Positions 42,568-51,571 of a stretch of 64,000 bases of DNA are shown one piece after another. Every line of letters starts with the position of its first letter. Position 1 is the stretch's first letter. Position numbers and translations under genes: made by a program. The notes below the pieces were generated by a model that saw only the letters and a program-made list of their open reading frames with translations, made no database searches and was not told the DNA's origin. Source of the DNA: Flexicrinis sp001567485 (GTDB taxonomy: Bacteria > Chloroflexota > Anaerolineae > Aggregatilineales > Phototrophicaceae); NCBI GenBank assembly GCA_030263635.1, contig SZPI01000054.1:16127-80126 (forward strand). The letters are read 5' to 3'.

Positions 42568-43233
42568 GTGGGAGACGCGTACAAGGGACGAGCCGACGAT
42601 CATCGTTATCGTGGGACGCAAGCCGACGTCACGTACAGCTTGACGCGGTGTATTCACGCCGAGGAGTGTGTGCAGCGTCTGTCGGGTGTGTTCAATAGGA
42701 CACGGCGTCCGTGGATTGACGCCAACGGCGCGTCGCCCGACGAGATACTCGATGTCGTGCGGCGCTGCCCGTCCGGCGCGCTGCATATCGACCGGCACGA
42801 CGGCGGTCAGGCCGAGTCGATTCCCACCGAGAATGTTGGTGTGTTGTGGGCGGACGGGCCGATTCAGCTCACCGGCGACCTCCATATCATCGCGGCCGGC
42901 GTGGATGTCGAAGGTGAGACGCGTGTCACGTTGTGTCGCTGCGGCCAGTCGAAACACAAACCATTCTGCGACAACTCGCACAAGGACATCCACTTTGTCG
43001 CGGAGGAGAGACCCCGTCCGGACGCGAAACCTCTGACTGAGCGCACGGGCAGGCTGACGGTGATCGCGGAAAAGTGTGGGCCGCTGCAGTTGAATGGCCC
43101 GCTGGAACTGTACGGCTCCGATGGATCACTGCAGTACGCCGGAAATGAGACATGGCTGTGCCGGTGCGGGGGCAGCGGCAACAAACCGTTCTGCGACGAC
43201 ACGCACCTCCGAAACGGGTTCGCCGCCGACTAG
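42568..43233 (+). CDS. iron-sulfur protein with Fer4-like domain and two CDGSH domains
   Basis: The 221-residue protein starts with a divergent 4Fe-4S-type domain (RCIHAEECVQRL through RRCPSGALHI). It ends with two CDGSH iron-sulfur motifs, CRCGQSKHKPFCDNSH and CRCGGSGNKPFCDDTH. Each motif supplies three cysteines and one histidine for a redox- and pH-sensitive 2Fe-2S cluster. Similar multi-domain CDGSH proteins occur widely in bacteria, with roles in electron transfer or cluster handling that are mostly unknown. The start is GTG with a GGAAGG site upstream. It is transcribed alone, opposite to the PBP operon. Confidence 0.92.
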   Translation: MGDAYKGRADDHRYRGTQADVTYSLTRCIHAEECVQRLSGVFNRTRRPWIDANGASPDEILDVVRRCPSGALHIDRHDGGQAESIPTENVGVLWADGPIQLTGDLHIIAAGVDVEGETRVTLCRCGQSKHKPFCDNSHKDIHFVAEERPRPDAKPLTERTGRLTVIAEKCGPLQLNGPLELYGSDGSLQYAGNETWLCRCGGSGNKPFCDDTHLRNGFAAD

Positions 43234-43411
43234 ATTCGCTGAGGCCGTGGTGTCATCCGGTCACGGTAGACAGCGCGCGACAGCGGCCGCATCCCGGATC
43301 GACATGCAGCGCGGAAATTTCTCACCGCATGCTAACCTCGTGGTGGTCGAGTGCGAAAGACCTACGCGGGTTTTCAGCCGGTGGAGTTTGAGAACCACGT
43401 GAGAACGCGTC

Positions 43412-43440
43412 TTGACAGCGCCCCGGCTGACTGATAGGAT
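43412..43440 (+). promoter_or_regulatory. sigma-70 promoter of the str/S10/spc clusters
   Basis: A consensus TTGACA at 43412-43417 and TAGGAT at 43435-43440 are separated by 17 bases. Transcription would begin near 43447, leaving a leader of about 195 bases before rpsL. Confidence 0.85.
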
Positions 43441-43559
43441 AGCCGCTCAATCTAAACCGGGGCCGCACCCTCATCAGCAGGCAATGACGACCCCGAACCG
43501 AGTGTATGTGGCGAAAGTGCATCGGCATGCCGTTGCGGCTCGTCATTTCAGGAAGCACC

Positions 43560-43596
43560 GGGCGAACGGCGCAATGGCCGCAATTCGCCCGTTTGT
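43560..43596 (+). promoter_or_regulatory. attenuator-like hairpin in the rpsL leader
   Basis: CGGGCGAA pairs with TTCGCCCG (8 bp) around an inner CGGC/GCCG helix and is followed by TTTG. It lies within the long rpsL leader, about 50 bases before the start codon. The U-tract is too short for a firm terminator call, so it could be a partial terminator or a regulatory structure. The rest of the 409-base gap before rpsL shows only the promoter. Confidence 0.5.
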
Positions 43597-43642
43597 GCGC
43601 CTGTAGCCAGCGACGGTACGAGTGATTTCAGCAGGGAGTGTT

Positions 43643-44083
43643 ATGCCTACCATCAACCAGTTGGTGCGTAAGGGCCGCCAGTCGAAGAAGAGTAAGACGA
43701 AGGCGCCTGCACTGCAATACACGCTGAACGCCTACTCGCAGAAGCGGACGCGCCGCCGCAAGGGCGCCCCGCAGAAGCGCGGCGTTTGCACGGTCGTCAA
43801 GACGATGACGCCCAAGAAGCCGAATTCGGCGCTGCGCAAGGTGGCCCGTGTTCGTCTGTCGAACGGCCTCGAAGTCACGGCGTACATCCCCGGCGAGGGC
43901 CATTCGCTGCAGGAGCACAGCGTCGTGTTGGTTCGCGGTGGCCGTGTGAAGGATCTTCCCGGCGTCCGCTACCACATCGTGCGCGGCACGTTGGACTCGG
44001 ACGGCGTCAAGGGCCGGTTGCAGGCCCGCAGCAAGTACGGCGCGAAGCGGCCCAAGGCCGGCGCTGCCACCGGTAAGAAGTAG
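43643..44083 (+). CDS. rpsL: 30S ribosomal protein S12 (with insertion)
   Basis: The 146-residue decoding-centre protein begins MPTINQLVRKGRQSKKSKTK. It contains KRGVCTVVKTMTPKKPNSALRKVARVRLSNG-type core and the loop GGRVKDLPGVRYH. Compared with the E. coli protein it has about 15 extra, basic and aromatic residues (about 26-40, TLNAYSQKRTRRRKG) between PAL and PQKRGVC. A similar insertion is known from other Chloroflexota. The lysines and proline of the streptomycin-response loops look wild type. The ATG at 43643 has GGGAG upstream; the in-frame GTG at 43622 is less likely. Confidence 0.97.
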   Translation: MPTINQLVRKGRQSKKSKTKAPALQYTLNAYSQKRTRRRKGAPQKRGVCTVVKTMTPKKPNSALRKVARVRLSNGLEVTAYIPGEGHSLQEHSVVLVRGGRVKDLPGVRYHIVRGTLDSDGVKGRLQARSKYGAKRPKAGAATGKK

Positions 44084-44098
44084 CGAGTAGGTGTAACG

Positions 44099-44566
44099 AT
44101 GCCAAGACGTAACAGCCCGCCCAAGCGCCAAGTTGCGCCGGACAACAAGTTTCAGAGCGTGCATATCACGATGTTTATCAACCGCATGATGTACGGCGGC
44201 AAGCGCAGCACCGCCATGGGCATCATGTATGACGCGATGGACATCATCGAAGAGAAGTTGAGTCGCAACCCGCTCGAAATCTTCGATCAGGCGCTTCGCA
44301 ACGTCACGCCTGCCGTCGAAGTCAAGCCGCGCCGTGTTGGCGGCTCAACCTATCAGGTTCCTGTCGAAGTGGATGGCGATCGGGGTGTATCGCTGGCGAT
44401 GCGTTGGCTGCTGGCCAATTCGCGCTCGCGGGCTGGCAAGGGGATGCCGGCCAAGCTCGCCGCCGAGCTGATCGACGCGGCGAACGGTCAGGGGAACTCG
44501 ATCAAGAAGAAGGACGAGACCCATCGCATGGCGGAGGCCAACCGCGCCTTCGCGCATTACAAGTAA
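44099..44566 (+). CDS. rpsG: 30S ribosomal protein S7
   Basis: The 155-residue protein nucleates 30S head assembly. It shows MPRRNSPPKRQVAPD, GKRSTAMGIMYDAMDIIEEK, VKPRRVGGSTYQVPVEV and the C-terminal HRMAEANRAFAHYK. It starts 15 bases after rpsL, the usual arrangement. Confidence 0.98.
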   Translation: MPRRNSPPKRQVAPDNKFQSVHITMFINRMMYGGKRSTAMGIMYDAMDIIEEKLSRNPLEIFDQALRNVTPAVEVKPRRVGGSTYQVPVEVDGDRGVSLAMRWLLANSRSRAGKGMPAKLAAELIDAANGQGNSIKKKDETHRMAEANRAFAHYK

Positions 44567-44600
44567 CACATTGTCAGCTGAGTGACAGCAGAGACAAAGC

Positions 44601-46700
44601 ATGTCGAAGCAAACCGAGACTAAGCTGGACCTCTCGAAGGTCCGCAACATCGGCATCATCGCGCATATCGATGCCGGAAAAACCACGACGACCGAGCGTG
44701 TCCTGTACTACACCGGTATGGTGCATCGCATCGGTGAGGTGCATGATGGCGCTGCCACGACTGACTACATGGTTCAAGAGCGTGAGCGTGGCATCACCAT
44801 CACCTCGGCAGCCGTGACTGCGGCGTGGAAGGGGCATCAGATCAACGTGATCGATACGCCGGGCCACGTCGACTTCACCGCGGAAGTGCAGCGTTCGCTG
44901 CGCGTTCTCGACGGGGGCGTCGTCGTGTTTGACGGTGTCGCCGGCGTCGAGCCGCAGTCGGAGACGGTGTGGCGGCAGGCGGACGAGTATCGTGTGCCGC
45001 GCCTCTGCTTCGTCAACAAGATGGATCGCGTTGGCGCCAACTTCGCCCGCTGTGTGCAGATGATCACCGACCGCGTCAACGGGAACCCGGTTCCCATCCA
45101 GACGCCGTATGGCGAGGGCGATCAGTTCAAGGGCATCATCGACTTACTCAAGATGGAACTCGTCATCTATGGCGACGACCTCGGGCAGGACATCCAGCAT
45201 CACCCGATCCCTGAGAGCCACCGCGAACAGGCCGAGACGATGCGTGCCGAAATGGTCGAGAAGATCGTCGAGAACGACGAGTACTTGACTGAGAAGTATC
45301 TGATGGAAGAGGCGATCAGCGACGACGAACTGCTCGGTGCGCTGCGTGCCGCCACCATCGCCGGCAAGCTTCAGCCCGTGCTGTGCGGCTCGTCTTTGAA
45401 GAACAAGGGCGTCCAGCTCATGTTGGACAAGGTCGTTGAGCTGCTGCCCTCGCCGCTGGACATCCCGGCGGTCACCGGCATGCACCCGAAGACCGACGAA
45501 CCGCTTGAGCGCAAGGCGGAAGATTCCGAACCGCTTGCCGCGCTGGTGTTCAAGATCATCACCGATCCGTACGTTGGCCGTCTTGCTTTCGTGCGCGTGT
45601 ACTCGGGCGTGCTTCGCAGCGGCACCACGGTCATGAACACGACGAAGGGCGCGCGCGAGCGTATTGGCCGCATCGTTCGGATGTTCGCCGACCGCCGCGA
45701 AGATATCACCGAGATCCACGCGGGCGACATCGCCGCGATCCTCGCACTGAAGGAGACCTTCACCGGCGAGACACTGGCGGCGCCCGATCATCCGATTGTG
45801 CTCGAAACCATCAAGTTCCCTGAGCCGGTCATCGAAGTCGCTATCGAGCCGAACAGCAAGGGCGATCAGGAGAAGATGGGCGAGGCGCTGCGCCGGTTGG
45901 CCGAGGAAGATCCGACCTTCAAAGTCGAGGTCGACGACTCGCAGACCAAGCTGCGTGGCATGGGCGAGCTGCACCTTGAGGTGTTGGTCGACCGCCTGAT
46001 GCGTGAATTTGGCGTGCAGGCGACTGTGGGCCGGCCCCGCGTGGCGTACCGTGAGACGATCACGCGCAGCGCGCGGGTCGACACAATCTTCAAGCGGCAG
46101 TCGGGCGGCTCGGGCCAGTATGCCCGCGTCGTCGCCGAGTTTGAGCCGATGTCAGACGAAGACATCCGGGCCAGCAAGGACGGCTTCGCGTTCGTGGATG
46201 AAATCAGGGGCGGCGCCATTCCGAAGGAATTCATCCGCCCGACCGAAAACGGCATGCGCGAGGCCATGCAGGGCGGCGTGCTTGCTGGGTATCCGCTCGT
46301 TGGTGTCCGTGCGCGCCTTGTCGATGGCGCGTCGCACGAGGTCGACTCGAGCGAAATGGCATTCAAGATCGCCGGTTCGATGTGCTTGAAGGAGGGCGTC
46401 CAAAAGGCGCATCCGGTGCTGCTCGAACCGACCATGAAAGTGGAAGTTGTCGTTCCTGACGAGTTCACTGGCTCGGTCGTCGGCGATCTGTCGAGCCGTC
46501 GCGGTTTGGTTTCAGGTATGGAACCGCGCGGTTTGGGTGCGACCACCATCAGTGCGGCGGTGCCGCTGGCCGAGATGTTCGGCTATGCGACGAACCTGCG
46601 CAATATCACGCAGGGACGGGGCACGTTCACGATGGAGTTCGACAAGTACACCGTGGCTCCGAACAGCATCGCCGACGAGATTATCAAATCAGGCCGCTAG
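44601..46700 (+). CDS. fusA: elongation factor G
   Basis: The 699-residue translocase GTPase has G1 AHIDAGKTTTTERV, switch II DTPGHVDFTAEV, G4 NKMDRVGANF, and the later EF-G domains ending with TGSVVGDLSSRRG and the GRGTFTMEFDKY tail. Its length is standard. It drives tRNA-mRNA translocation on the ribosome. It lies in canonical order between rpsG and tuf. Confidence 0.98.
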   Translation: MSKQTETKLDLSKVRNIGIIAHIDAGKTTTTERVLYYTGMVHRIGEVHDGAATTDYMVQERERGITITSAAVTAAWKGHQINVIDTPGHVDFTAEVQRSLRVLDGGVVVFDGVAGVEPQSETVWRQADEYRVPRLCFVNKMDRVGANFARCVQMITDRVNGNPVPIQTPYGEGDQFKGIIDLLKMELVIYGDDLGQDIQHHPIPESHREQAETMRAEMVEKIVENDEYLTEKYLMEEAISDDELLGALRAATIAGKLQPVLCGSSLKNKGVQLMLDKVVELLPSPLDIPAVTGMHPKTDEPLERKAEDSEPLAALVFKIITDPYVGRLAFVRVYSGVLRSGTTVMNTTKGARERIGRIVRMFADRREDITEIHAGDIAAILALKETFTGETLAAPDHPIVLETIKFPEPVIEVAIEPNSKGDQEKMGEALRRLAEEDPTFKVEVDDSQTKLRGMGELHLEVLVDRLMREFGVQATVGRPRVAYRETITRSARVDTIFKRQSGGSGQYARVVAEFEPMSDEDIRASKDGFAFVDEIRGGAIPKEFIRPTENGMREAMQGGVLAGYPLVGVRARLVDGASHEVDSSEMAFKIAGSMCLKEGVQKAHPVLLEPTMKVEVVVPDEFTGSVVGDLSSRRGLVSGMEPRGLGATTISAAVPLAEMFGYATNLRNITQGRGTFTMEFDKYTVAPNSIADEIIKSGR

Positions 46701-46772
46701 TCGGGGCACACGCCACCATCGAATCGTTCGTAGGCTAAGTTCAGACGCCATAAGCAAAGGATAGGACGCACA

Positions 46773-47969
<1,197 letters not shown>

Positions 47970-48000
47970 GCCCAGCGGTCCGGGAAGCCAAGACGATCCG

Positions 48001-48034
48001 ATGCCGGGAGGCGCGTAACACCGCCTCCCGGCAT
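48001..48034 (+). promoter_or_regulatory. strong stem-loop between tuf and rpsJ
   Basis: A perfect 13-bp stem (starting ATGCCGGGAGGCG) with an 8-base loop follows the tuf stop by about 30 bases. No U-tract follows (TATCTC), so it may stabilise tuf mRNA or mark a cleavage site rather than stop transcription. A second small hairpin (CTGGCC/GGCCAG) lies at 48056-48070 beside the rpsJ ribosome-binding site. Confidence 0.65.
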
Positions 48035-48082
48035 TATCTCACAGGAAGATGGAGGCTGGCCGCAGGCCAGTGAGGTTAGCAC

Positions 48083-48394
48083 ATGGCGATAAAGAACAAG
48101 ATCCGTATCCGGCTAAAGGCGTATGACCATCGCGTCCTCGACCAGTCGGCGCAGCGGATTGTCGACACGGCAGAGCGCGCCGGTGCACGGGTGGTCGGGC
48201 CAGTTCCCCTACCGACGAAACTTGAGCGGTTCACCGTGCGTCGCTCGACCTTCATCGACAAGGATTCGCACGAGCATTTCGAAATCCGTACGCATTCGCG
48301 GCTGATCGATGTGCTCGAACCGGACAGCAAGACGATTGAGAACCTCACCCGTCTGAACTTGCCGGCTGGCGTCGATATCGAGATCAAACTGTAA
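48083..48394 (+). CDS. rpsJ: 30S ribosomal protein S10
   Basis: The 103-residue protein reads MAIKNKIRIRLKAYDHRVLD, followed by GPVPLPTKLERFTVRRS and the SRLIDVLEPDSKTIENL segment. GAGG lies 7 bases before the ATG. S10 also serves in NusB-dependent antitermination. It opens the S10 cluster 113 bases after tuf. Confidence 0.98.
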   Translation: MAIKNKIRIRLKAYDHRVLDQSAQRIVDTAERAGARVVGPVPLPTKLERFTVRRSTFIDKDSHEHFEIRTHSRLIDVLEPDSKTIENLTRLNLPAGVDIEIKL

Positions 48395-48432
48395 GTCACC
48401 CATCAACACGCAACGCAAGCGGGTATCGTTCC

Positions 48433-48528
48433 GGCCCGCCGCTGCGGGTGTACGGGCCAGTACGCTGAGACAGAGAGGGGGCGGGGATACGCCGAAGATC
48501 CCCGGCGCGGAAGCGCGCAGCACCCCGC
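48433..48528 (+). promoter_or_regulatory. structured leader between rpsJ and rplC
   Basis: Several helices can form in the 148-base gap. GGCCCG pairs with CGGGCC (48433-48458). GGGGAT pairs with ATCCCC (48483-48503). A GCGC helix is capped by GGAA (48505-48516). An alternative GCGGGG/CCCCGC helix (48481-48528) would compete with the second. The element ends just before the GGAGG of rplC, a good place for ribosomal-protein feedback control such as that known for L4 in E. coli. No known motif was matched. Confidence 0.5.
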
Positions 48529-48542
48529 TGGAGGCAAATCGA

Positions 48543-49184
48543 ATGAAGGGTATGATCGGCAAAAAGATTGGCATGACGCAGGTCTTTGATGATAACGGGA
48601 ATATCGTCCCCGTGACCATCATTCAGGCCGGCCCCTGCCATGTCACACAAATTCGCAGTAAGGACAAAGAAGGCTACGTCGCCGTGCAGCTCGGTTTCGC
48701 GGAAACCAAGCCGACCCGGCTGACGAAGGGCCAGCTGGGTCATCTCAAGCGCAACAACCTGCCAGCGCTGCGCCATCTGCGCGAGTTTCGCATCAAGGAC
48801 GGTGATGCGGACGTTGCGGAAGGGCAAGAGATCACCGTCGCGGTGTTTGAGAAGGGCGAACGGGTCGACATCGTCGGCACGTCAAAGGGTCGTGGTTTCG
48901 CCGGCACCATCAAGCGTCACGGCTTCAATCGCCAGCCGAAGACTCACGGTCAGTCCGACCGCGAGCGCGCGCCCGGTTCAGTGGGCCAGCGTTCTTTCCC
49001 CGGTCGTACGCTGCCGGGTCAGCGCATGGCCGGCCGGATGGGCAACGAGCGCGTCACGATTCAAAACCTCGAGGTCGTTCTGATCGACGCCGACAAGAAC
49101 CTGATCGCTGTGCGCGGTTCGGTTCCCGGCGCCAAGAACGGCATCGTGATGATTAAGCCGTCCGTGAAAGCTCGTACGAAGTAG
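48543..49184 (+). CDS. rplC: 50S ribosomal protein L3
   Basis: The 213-residue protein begins MKGMIGKKIGMTQVFDDNGN. It carries the RNA-binding GTSKGRGFAGTIKRHGFNRQPKTHG extension and GRTLPGQRMAGRMGNERVTIQN near the peptidyl-transferase centre. GGAGG precedes the start. Length and motifs are normal. Confidence 0.98.
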   Translation: MKGMIGKKIGMTQVFDDNGNIVPVTIIQAGPCHVTQIRSKDKEGYVAVQLGFAETKPTRLTKGQLGHLKRNNLPALRHLREFRIKDGDADVAEGQEITVAVFEKGERVDIVGTSKGRGFAGTIKRHGFNRQPKTHGQSDRERAPGSVGQRSFPGRTLPGQRMAGRMGNERVTIQNLEVVLIDADKNLIAVRGSVPGAKNGIVMIKPSVKARTK

Positions 49185-49208
49185 CGCGGGCGAAAGGTAA
49201 CGGAGGCT

Positions 49209-49853
49209 ATGACAATGCAGTTTCCAGTTAAGGATGTGAACGGCAAGCAGGTCAGCACGGTCGATCTGCCGGCCGAGATTTTCGGGATTTCCCGCGAGGA
49301 TCTCAACGTCGGGTTGATGCATCAGGCGTATGTGCGCCAGATGGCGAACGCGCGCCTCGGCACGCACAAGACCAAGACGCGGGGCGAGGTCAGCATCAGC
49401 ACCGCCAAGATCTACCGCCAAAAGGGAACGGGCCGCGCGCGCCATGGTTCGCGCAACGCGCCGATCTTTGTTGGGGGTGGCAAGGCTCACGGCCCGATCC
49501 CGCATAAGTACACCAAGGACATGCCCAAGAAGATGGTGCGCGCGGCGCTGCGTAACGCCCTGAGCGCGGCCGTCCTTGACGAGCAGTTGGTGGTGGTCGA
49601 CAAGTTGAGCGTTTCTGCGCCCAAGACGAAGGAAGTCAGCAAAGTTCTCGACGCACTGGTGGGCAGCAGCTCTGCGCTGGTTCTGCTGGCTGAGCGTAAC
49701 GAGAACCTCGAACGCGGCATCGGCAATCTCGACCGCGCCTTCTACCTGCGGGCCAGCTACCTGAACGTGCGCGACCTGCTGACGTATGACAAGGTTATTG
49801 TGCCGCTTGACGCACTCGAAGTGCTGACGAGCTGGCTTGGAACGGAGGGCTAG
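49209..49853 (+). CDS. rplD: 50S ribosomal protein L4
   Basis: The 214-residue protein has a normal L4 layout. It has the tunnel loop KTRGEVSISTAKIYRQKGTGRARHGSRNAPIFVGGGKAHGP and the C-terminal lobe ending with NVRDLLTYDKVIVPLDALE. In E. coli L4 represses its own operon; the structured leader upstream of rplC makes a similar control plausible here. Confidence 0.98.
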   Translation: MTMQFPVKDVNGKQVSTVDLPAEIFGISREDLNVGLMHQAYVRQMANARLGTHKTKTRGEVSISTAKIYRQKGTGRARHGSRNAPIFVGGGKAHGPIPHKYTKDMPKKMVRAALRNALSAAVLDEQLVVVDKLSVSAPKTKEVSKVLDALVGSSSALVLLAERNENLERGIGNLDRAFYLRASYLNVRDLLTYDKVIVPLDALEVLTSWLGTEG

Positions 49854-49858
49854 AGACA

Positions 49859-50152
49859 ATGCCCGATTTGCACCTGTATGATGTGATCCGCCGCCCGGTG
49901 ATCACCGAGAAGTCGAACGTGATGACCGTGAACCACCAATACGTGTTCGAGGTCGCACTGAACGCCAACAAGGTTCAGATCAAGGAAGCGGTGGAAGTGA
50001 TCTTCGACGTCGCAGTCGTCAAGATCAATACGATGGTGATGCCGTACAAGCGCGGCCGCCGCGGTCGGAAATTCTACCGCCGCACGCAGCAGTGGAAGAA
50101 GGCGGTCGTGACCCTGTCCGCGGGCGACACGATTAGCCTGTTCGAAGTGTAA
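49859..50152 (+). CDS. rplW: 50S ribosomal protein L23
   Basis: The 97-residue protein at the tunnel exit shows VIRRPVITEKSNVMTVNHQYVFEVALNANKVQIKEAVE and the basic loop YKRGRRGRKFYRRTQQWKKAVV. It is the docking site for trigger factor and SRP. It starts 5 bases after rplD. Confidence 0.97.
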   Translation: MPDLHLYDVIRRPVITEKSNVMTVNHQYVFEVALNANKVQIKEAVEVIFDVAVVKINTMVMPYKRGRRGRKFYRRTQQWKKAVVTLSAGDTISLFEV

Positions 50153-50163
50153 GGGGCGGAGAA

Positions 50164-50907
50164 ATGCCGGTTAAGGTCTATAAGCCCACCTCGGCTGGCC
50201 GTCGGGGAATGACGGGCCACACGTTCGAAGAGATCACCAAAAGCAGGCCAGAGCGTTCTTTGACAGAGGCGCTGCGCAAGCGGGGTGGTCGCAACAATCA
50301 GGGCCGGGTGACGATCCGTCACCGGGGCGGCGATCCCAACCGCAGCGCACGCATCGCGATGGTGGAGTACGAAGACGGCGAGAAGCGTTACATCATCGCG
50401 CCGCTCGGCCTCAAGGTCGGCGATGTGATCGGCAACGGGCCACTGGCGACACTGCGCCCGGGCAACGCGCTGGCGATCGCGGATATCCCGGTCGGCACGG
50501 AGATTCACAACATCGAGCTGAAGCCCGGCAAGGGCGGCCAAATGGCGCGCTCGGCGGGGGTCTCGGCGCAGCTGATGGCGAAGGAAGGCACGTACGCGCA
50601 GGTTCGCCTGCCGAGCGGTGAGGTTCGCCTTGTCCACGAGCGCTGCATGGCGACGATCGGACAGGTTGGCAACGTCGATCACGGCAACGTGAATTTCGGT
50701 AAGGCTGGCCGCAAGCGCTGGATCGGTATTCGCCCGTCCGTCCGCGGTATCGCCATGGATCCCAACAGTCACCCGCATGGTGGTGGTGAGGGTCGCAGCG
50801 GCATCGGTATGAAGGCGCCCAAGACGCCGTGGGGTAAGCCGGCCCTCGGCAAGCGTACCCGCAGCAACAAGCGCACGAACCGTTTTGTCGTGCGCCGGCG
50901 CGCCTAG
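50164..50907 (+). CDS. rplB: 50S ribosomal protein L2 with a 27-residue internal deletion
   Basis: The product is 247 residues; L2 is normally about 274. Both ends are normal: KVYKPTSAGRRGMTGHTFEEITKS at the front, then SAGVSAQLMAKEGTYAQVRLPSGEVRL, and the C-terminal HPHGGGEGRS motif of the peptidyl-transferase region. At about residue 55, RVTIRHRGG runs directly into DPNRSARIAMVEYEDGEKRY. In other bacteria 27 conserved residues (the GHKxxYRIIDFKRNKDGxPAxVxxIEY block) stand between these points. The gap is in frame, centred near 50330. Since L2 is essential, an assembly deletion or population variant must be considered. Confidence 0.95.
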   Translation: MPVKVYKPTSAGRRGMTGHTFEEITKSRPERSLTEALRKRGGRNNQGRVTIRHRGGDPNRSARIAMVEYEDGEKRYIIAPLGLKVGDVIGNGPLATLRPGNALAIADIPVGTEIHNIELKPGKGGQMARSAGVSAQLMAKEGTYAQVRLPSGEVRLVHERCMATIGQVGNVDHGNVNFGKAGRKRWIGIRPSVRGIAMDPNSHPHGGGEGRSGIGMKAPKTPWGKPALGKRTRSNKRTNRFVVRRRA

Positions 50908-50944
50908 TTCGGTTGGTCAGTGAGATAGGACGAGGACTAGGAAT

Positions 50945-51217
50945 ATGGGTCGTTCGCTGAAGAAGGGACCGTTCATCGATCCCAAGCTGCTCGCGAAAGT
51001 CGAGAAGCTGAATACCGAGAACAAGAAGGTGGTGATCCGGACGTGGAGCCGGGCGAGCACCATCTTCCCGCAGATGGTCGGCCACACCATCGCCGTGCAC
51101 GACGGCCGTCGCCATGTGGCGATCTTCGTGACCGAGAACATGGTCGGCCACAAGCTGGGCGAGTTCGCCCCGACGCGCACCTTCAAGGGGCACGTCGCGA
51201 AGGAAAAGAAGAAGTAG
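50945..51217 (+). CDS. rpsS: 30S ribosomal protein S19
   Basis: The 90-residue protein shows MGRSLKKGPFIDPKLL, TWSRASTIFPQMVGHTIAVHDGR and the C-terminal GHKLGEFAPTRTFKGH, all typical of S19 in the 30S head, which pairs with S13. Confidence 0.98.
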   Translation: MGRSLKKGPFIDPKLLAKVEKLNTENKKVVIRTWSRASTIFPQMVGHTIAVHDGRRHVAIFVTENMVGHKLGEFAPTRTFKGHVAKEKKK

Positions 51218-51229
51218 GAGCGAGGACAC

Positions 51230-51571
51230 ATGGAAGTGCGTGCATACACGAAACATCTGTCCATCTCCCCTCGCAAACTGCGTCTGGTCTGCGATAAGGT
51301 GCGTGGACTGAATGCGCTGCAAGCGCAGACCGTCCTGCGCTTCATGCCCCACAAGGGCGCAGAGATGGTCGGCAAGACGCTCGCGTCGGCAATCGCCAAC
51401 GCAGAGAACAATCTTGATCTGGACCCGAACAGCCTGTTTATCGCGCAGATCTTCGCGGATGAAGGGACGCGCCTGAAGCGGGTGAAGGCGGGCGCACGCG
51501 GCCGCTACAAGCCTCGCGTTCGCCGGATCTCTCATCTGACGGTTGTGTTGGGACAGCGGGGGATCAGTTAA
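51230..51571 (+). CDS. rplV: 50S ribosomal protein L22
   Basis: The 113-residue protein starts MEVRAYTKHLSISPRKLRLV and contains the long hairpin region DEGTRLKRVKAGARGRYKPRVRRISHLTVVL that lines the exit tunnel. Its stop shares one base with the rpsC start (TAATG), so they are coupled. Confidence 0.97.
   Translation: MEVRAYTKHLSISPRKLRLVCDKVRGLNALQAQTVLRFMPHKGAEMVGKTLASAIANAENNLDLDPNSLFIAQIFADEGTRLKRVKAGARGRYKPRVRRISHLTVVLGQRGIS

Noticed and set aside
43484..43606. 40-codon frame in the rpsL leader
   Set aside because: Poor ribosome-binding site, Arg/His-rich shadow-like composition, and overlap with the leader hairpin.
45144..45974. 276-codon minus-strand frame inside fusA
   Set aside because: Antisense to a conserved EF-G coding region, with no motif of its own.
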